From Pseudomonadota bacterium (GTDB lineage Bacteria > Pseudomonadota > Alphaproteobacteria > Rhodobacterales > Rhodobacteraceae), in the NCBI GenBank assembly GCA_021813645.1, contig JAKAJW010000034.1:1-7565 (forward strand): a stretch of 7,565 bases of DNA. The letters run 5' to 3'. Both the position numbers and the translations under genes were made by a program. Under the pieces are notes generated by a model. That model was not told where the DNA came from. It saw nothing but the letters and a program-made list of their open reading frames with translations, and made no database searches. Shown one piece after another: positions 6,291 through 7,565 of the stretch. Each line of letters opens with the position of its first letter. The first letter of the stretch is position 1.

Positions 6291-7020
6291 AGAGCTTGTG
6301 GGCCGCCAGCTGCCGGTAGGCCGGCAGGGCCTGATCCACCAGCCGTGCGTAGTCCGGCGGCAGGTCGGGCAGCGCTCCTTCTCCCCCGTCGAAGCCGCTC
6401 GAGCGATGCAGCGCGCCGTACCAGACCGGCGCCCAGATACCGTCGTAGGGCTTCGGGCCGGCGGGCCAGGAGAGCATCGCGGGATCGAAGGGAATGCCCA
6501 GGGCGTCGCAGAGTTTCGTAAGCGATTCCCGTGGGTTGGCGCGGATGTCGGCGCTGTCGATCACCGGCGGGGGGTGGCCGAGCCAGCCGGCCACCTGGTC
6601 GAACAGCTCGGCCTGCTGCAGAAAGCCGATGTCGGCCAGGGTCGGGGCCTCGCGCTGCTTGGCGTAGGAGGCCACGACCCGCGCCGGATGGCGGATCAGG
6701 AAGACGTTCCGGCAGGCGCGCAGGAAGTCGCGCGGGAAGCCCGGCACCATGTGGAGCGTCATGTGCTTTTGGTAAAACAGGCTCTTTCCTTGCGGAATCG
6801 GGCCCAAACAGGCCGCCGCCACGGCGGTCGGATCGGTCTCGCCGGCGGCGATCACCTCGGCCGCCATCGGGTGGTCAATGCCGGTCGCGGCGAGGTAGGC
6901 GGCGTAGAACGGTTCGTCCCAGACGGCGCAATCGGCGCGCTGGGCGAAGGCGTACATCAGCGCGGTCGAGAGGTTTCGGGGCCCCGACCACATGGCAATC
7001 CTGATCGCCTCATCCGCCAT
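6289..7020 (-). CDS. Sulfotransferase-like protein (PAPS-type P-loop fold)
   Basis: The 243-residue protein opens with IRIAMWSGPRNLSTALMYAF (6-25). The segment WSGPRNLST (11-19) fits the 5'-phosphosulfate-binding loop of PAPS sulfotransferases. FLIRHPARVVASY (107-119) fits the 3'-phosphate motif, with R110 and S118. DEPFYAAYL (35-43) and YQKHMTLHM (83-91) fall where substrate and catalytic-base residues are expected; H86 or H90 are candidates. A later block, PYDGIWAPVWYGALHRSSGF (191-210), is characteristic of the subfamily I know fused to class IV aminotransferases in plants. The start has AGG six bases upstream. It follows the aminotransferase gene on the same strand after a 61-bp spacer made of tandem repeats, so the two are probably one transcription unit. 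The sulfated substrate is unknown and sulfotransferase activity itself is not proven. Confidence 0.82.
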   Translation of the reverse strand: MADEAIRIAMWSGPRNLSTALMYAFAQRADCAVWDEPFYAAYLAATGIDHPMAAEVIAAGETDPTAVAAACLGPIPQGKSLFYQKHMTLHMVPGFPRDFLRACRNVFLIRHPARVVASYAKQREAPTLADIGFLQQAELFDQVAGWLGHPPPVIDSADIRANPRESLTKLCDALGIPFDPAMLSWPAGPKPYDGIWAPVWYGALHRSSGFDGGEGALPDLPPDYARLVDQALPAYRQLAAHKL

Positions 7021-7029
7021 TTTCGACCT

Positions 7030-7084
7030 ACCGATTTCGCACCGATTTCACACCGACATTGCACCGACGTTGCACCGACGTTCA
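7030..7084. repeat. Five tandem copies of an 11-bp unit between the aminotransferase and sulfotransferase-like genes
   Basis: On the coding (minus) strand the units read TGAACGTCGGT, GCAACGTCGGT, GCAATGTCGGT, GTGAAATCGGT and GCGAAATCGGT, head to tail with no gaps. TCGGT at the end and an A at position 4 are invariant. The first unit begins with the TGA stop of the aminotransferase gene. The last abuts AGGTCGAAA, the ribosome-binding region of the sulfotransferase-like gene. Adjacent units resemble each other most, as expected from stepwise duplication. The array fills almost the whole intercistronic spacer. Function is unknown. Confidence 0.9.
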
Positions 7085-7565
7085 GGCCTGGACCAGCGCC
7101 TTGTAGAGTTCGCGCAGCCGCGCCGTGACCGGGCCCAGCTCGCCGTTGCCGATCACCCGCCCGTCGATCGTGCCGACCGGGCTCTGGGCGCCGAAGGTGC
7201 CGGTGAGGAAGGCCTCGTCGGCGCCATAGGTATCGACCAGGGAGAAGTTCCGTTCGTAGACCGGGATGCCATTCGTACGGCAGAGCTGAATCACCTTGGC
7301 CCGGGTGATCCCGTTCAGGCAGTAGTCGCCGGTCGAGGTCCAGACCTCGCCCTTGCGGACGATGAAGAAGTTGCAGGAATTCGTCGTCGAGACGAAGCCG
7401 TGGATGTCGAGCATCAGCGCCTCGTCGGCGCCGGCCTTTTCGGCGGCGATGCAGGCCAGGATGCAGTTCAGCTTGGAATGCGAGTTGAGCTTGGGATCCT
7501 GGGTCATCGGCAGGCCGCGCAGATGCGGCACGGTGGCGAGCCGGATCGGGCGCGGCAGGGTCGGC
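7082..7565 (-). CDS. Class IV (branched-chain-type) aminotransferase, C-terminal part (runs off the right edge)
   Basis: The visible 160 residues (numbered from the right edge) are the C-terminal half of a fold-type IV PLP aminotransferase, usually annotated as branched-chain aminotransferase (IlvE-like). Diagnostic features are ADEALMLDIHGFVS (46-59), NGITR (84-88) and TGTFGAQSPVGTIDGR (121-136), then the closing GPVTARLRELYKAL (144-157). The likely PLP lysine is K25 in QDPKLNSHSKLN; K31 is a less likely alternative. Where the family normally has Glu binding the PLP ring nitrogen (GYISE in E. coli IlvE), this protein has T60 in GFVST. That makes ordinary branched-chain transaminase activity less certain, so no gene symbol is given. 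The true start lies outside the window. The stop codon is the first three bases of the 11-bp tandem array that leads to the downstream sulfotransferase-like gene. Confidence 0.88.
   Translation of the reverse strand, partial: PTLPRPIRLATVPHLRGLPMTQDPKLNSHSKLNCILACIAAEKAGADEALMLDIHGFVSTTNSCNFFIVRKGEVWTSTGDYCLNGITRAKVIQLCRTNGIPVYERNFSLVDTYGADEAFLTGTFGAQSPVGTIDGRVIGNGELGPVTARLRELYKALVQA

Noticed and set aside
6271..7128. Plus-strand open frame of 285 codons over the sulfotransferase-like gene
   Set aside because: It is antisense to a protein with clear sulfotransferase motifs, starts inside the argG terminator and reads through the tandem repeats.
1..7565. Defence island, prophage, insertion sequence, CRISPR array, tRNA or rRNA
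   Set aside because: No transposase, integrase, spaced direct repeats or tRNA-like cloverleaf was seen, and all long coding regions are assigned to chromosomal genes.

Overview
The window looks like chromosomal DNA of a high-GC alphaproteobacterium, most likely of the Rhodobacterales/Paracoccaceae type. The evidence is strong G/C bias at third codon positions, an alphaproteobacterial-type Hsp33, a single-ACT-like-domain IlvA, and a receiver-PP2C regulator next to an Hpt gene. No mobile element, tRNA, rRNA, CRISPR array or phage gene is visible. Coding density is very high and no stretch above 300 bases lacks a gene.

Left part (1-2818). The 5' half of hslO (redox chaperone Hsp33) leaves the window on the left and is divergent from a small Nudix hydrolase. 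The Nudix gene converges on a receiver-PP2C phosphatase regulator, and the two stop codons share one CTAG. That regulator is divergent from a one-domain histidine phosphotransfer (Hpt) gene across about 160 bp. This spacer holds a near-consensus CtrA-like motif and an inverted repeat. Regulator and Hpt probably form a phosphorelay output feeding an anti-sigma partner switch encoded elsewhere.

Middle (2815-6233). The Hpt gene converges on ilvA (threonine ammonia-lyase, first step of isoleucine synthesis), again with both stops sharing a CTAG. A six-helix membrane protein of unknown function lies 39 bp upstream of ilvA on the same strand, probably co-transcribed. It is divergent from argG (argininosuccinate synthase), which ends in a clear intrinsic terminator.

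Right part (6289-7565). A class IV aminotransferase (usually labelled branched-chain aminotransferase) enters from the right edge. It is followed on the same strand by a PAPS-type sulfotransferase-like gene. The 61-bp spacer between them is almost entirely five tandem copies of an 11-bp unit. The pair mirrors, as two genes, the domain order known to me from the plant 'branched-chain-amino-acid aminotransferase-like' fusion proteins. The aminotransferase also has Thr where class IV enzymes normally have the Glu that contacts the PLP ring nitrogen. This pair is the most interesting part of the window; the rest is ordinary housekeeping and signalling content.
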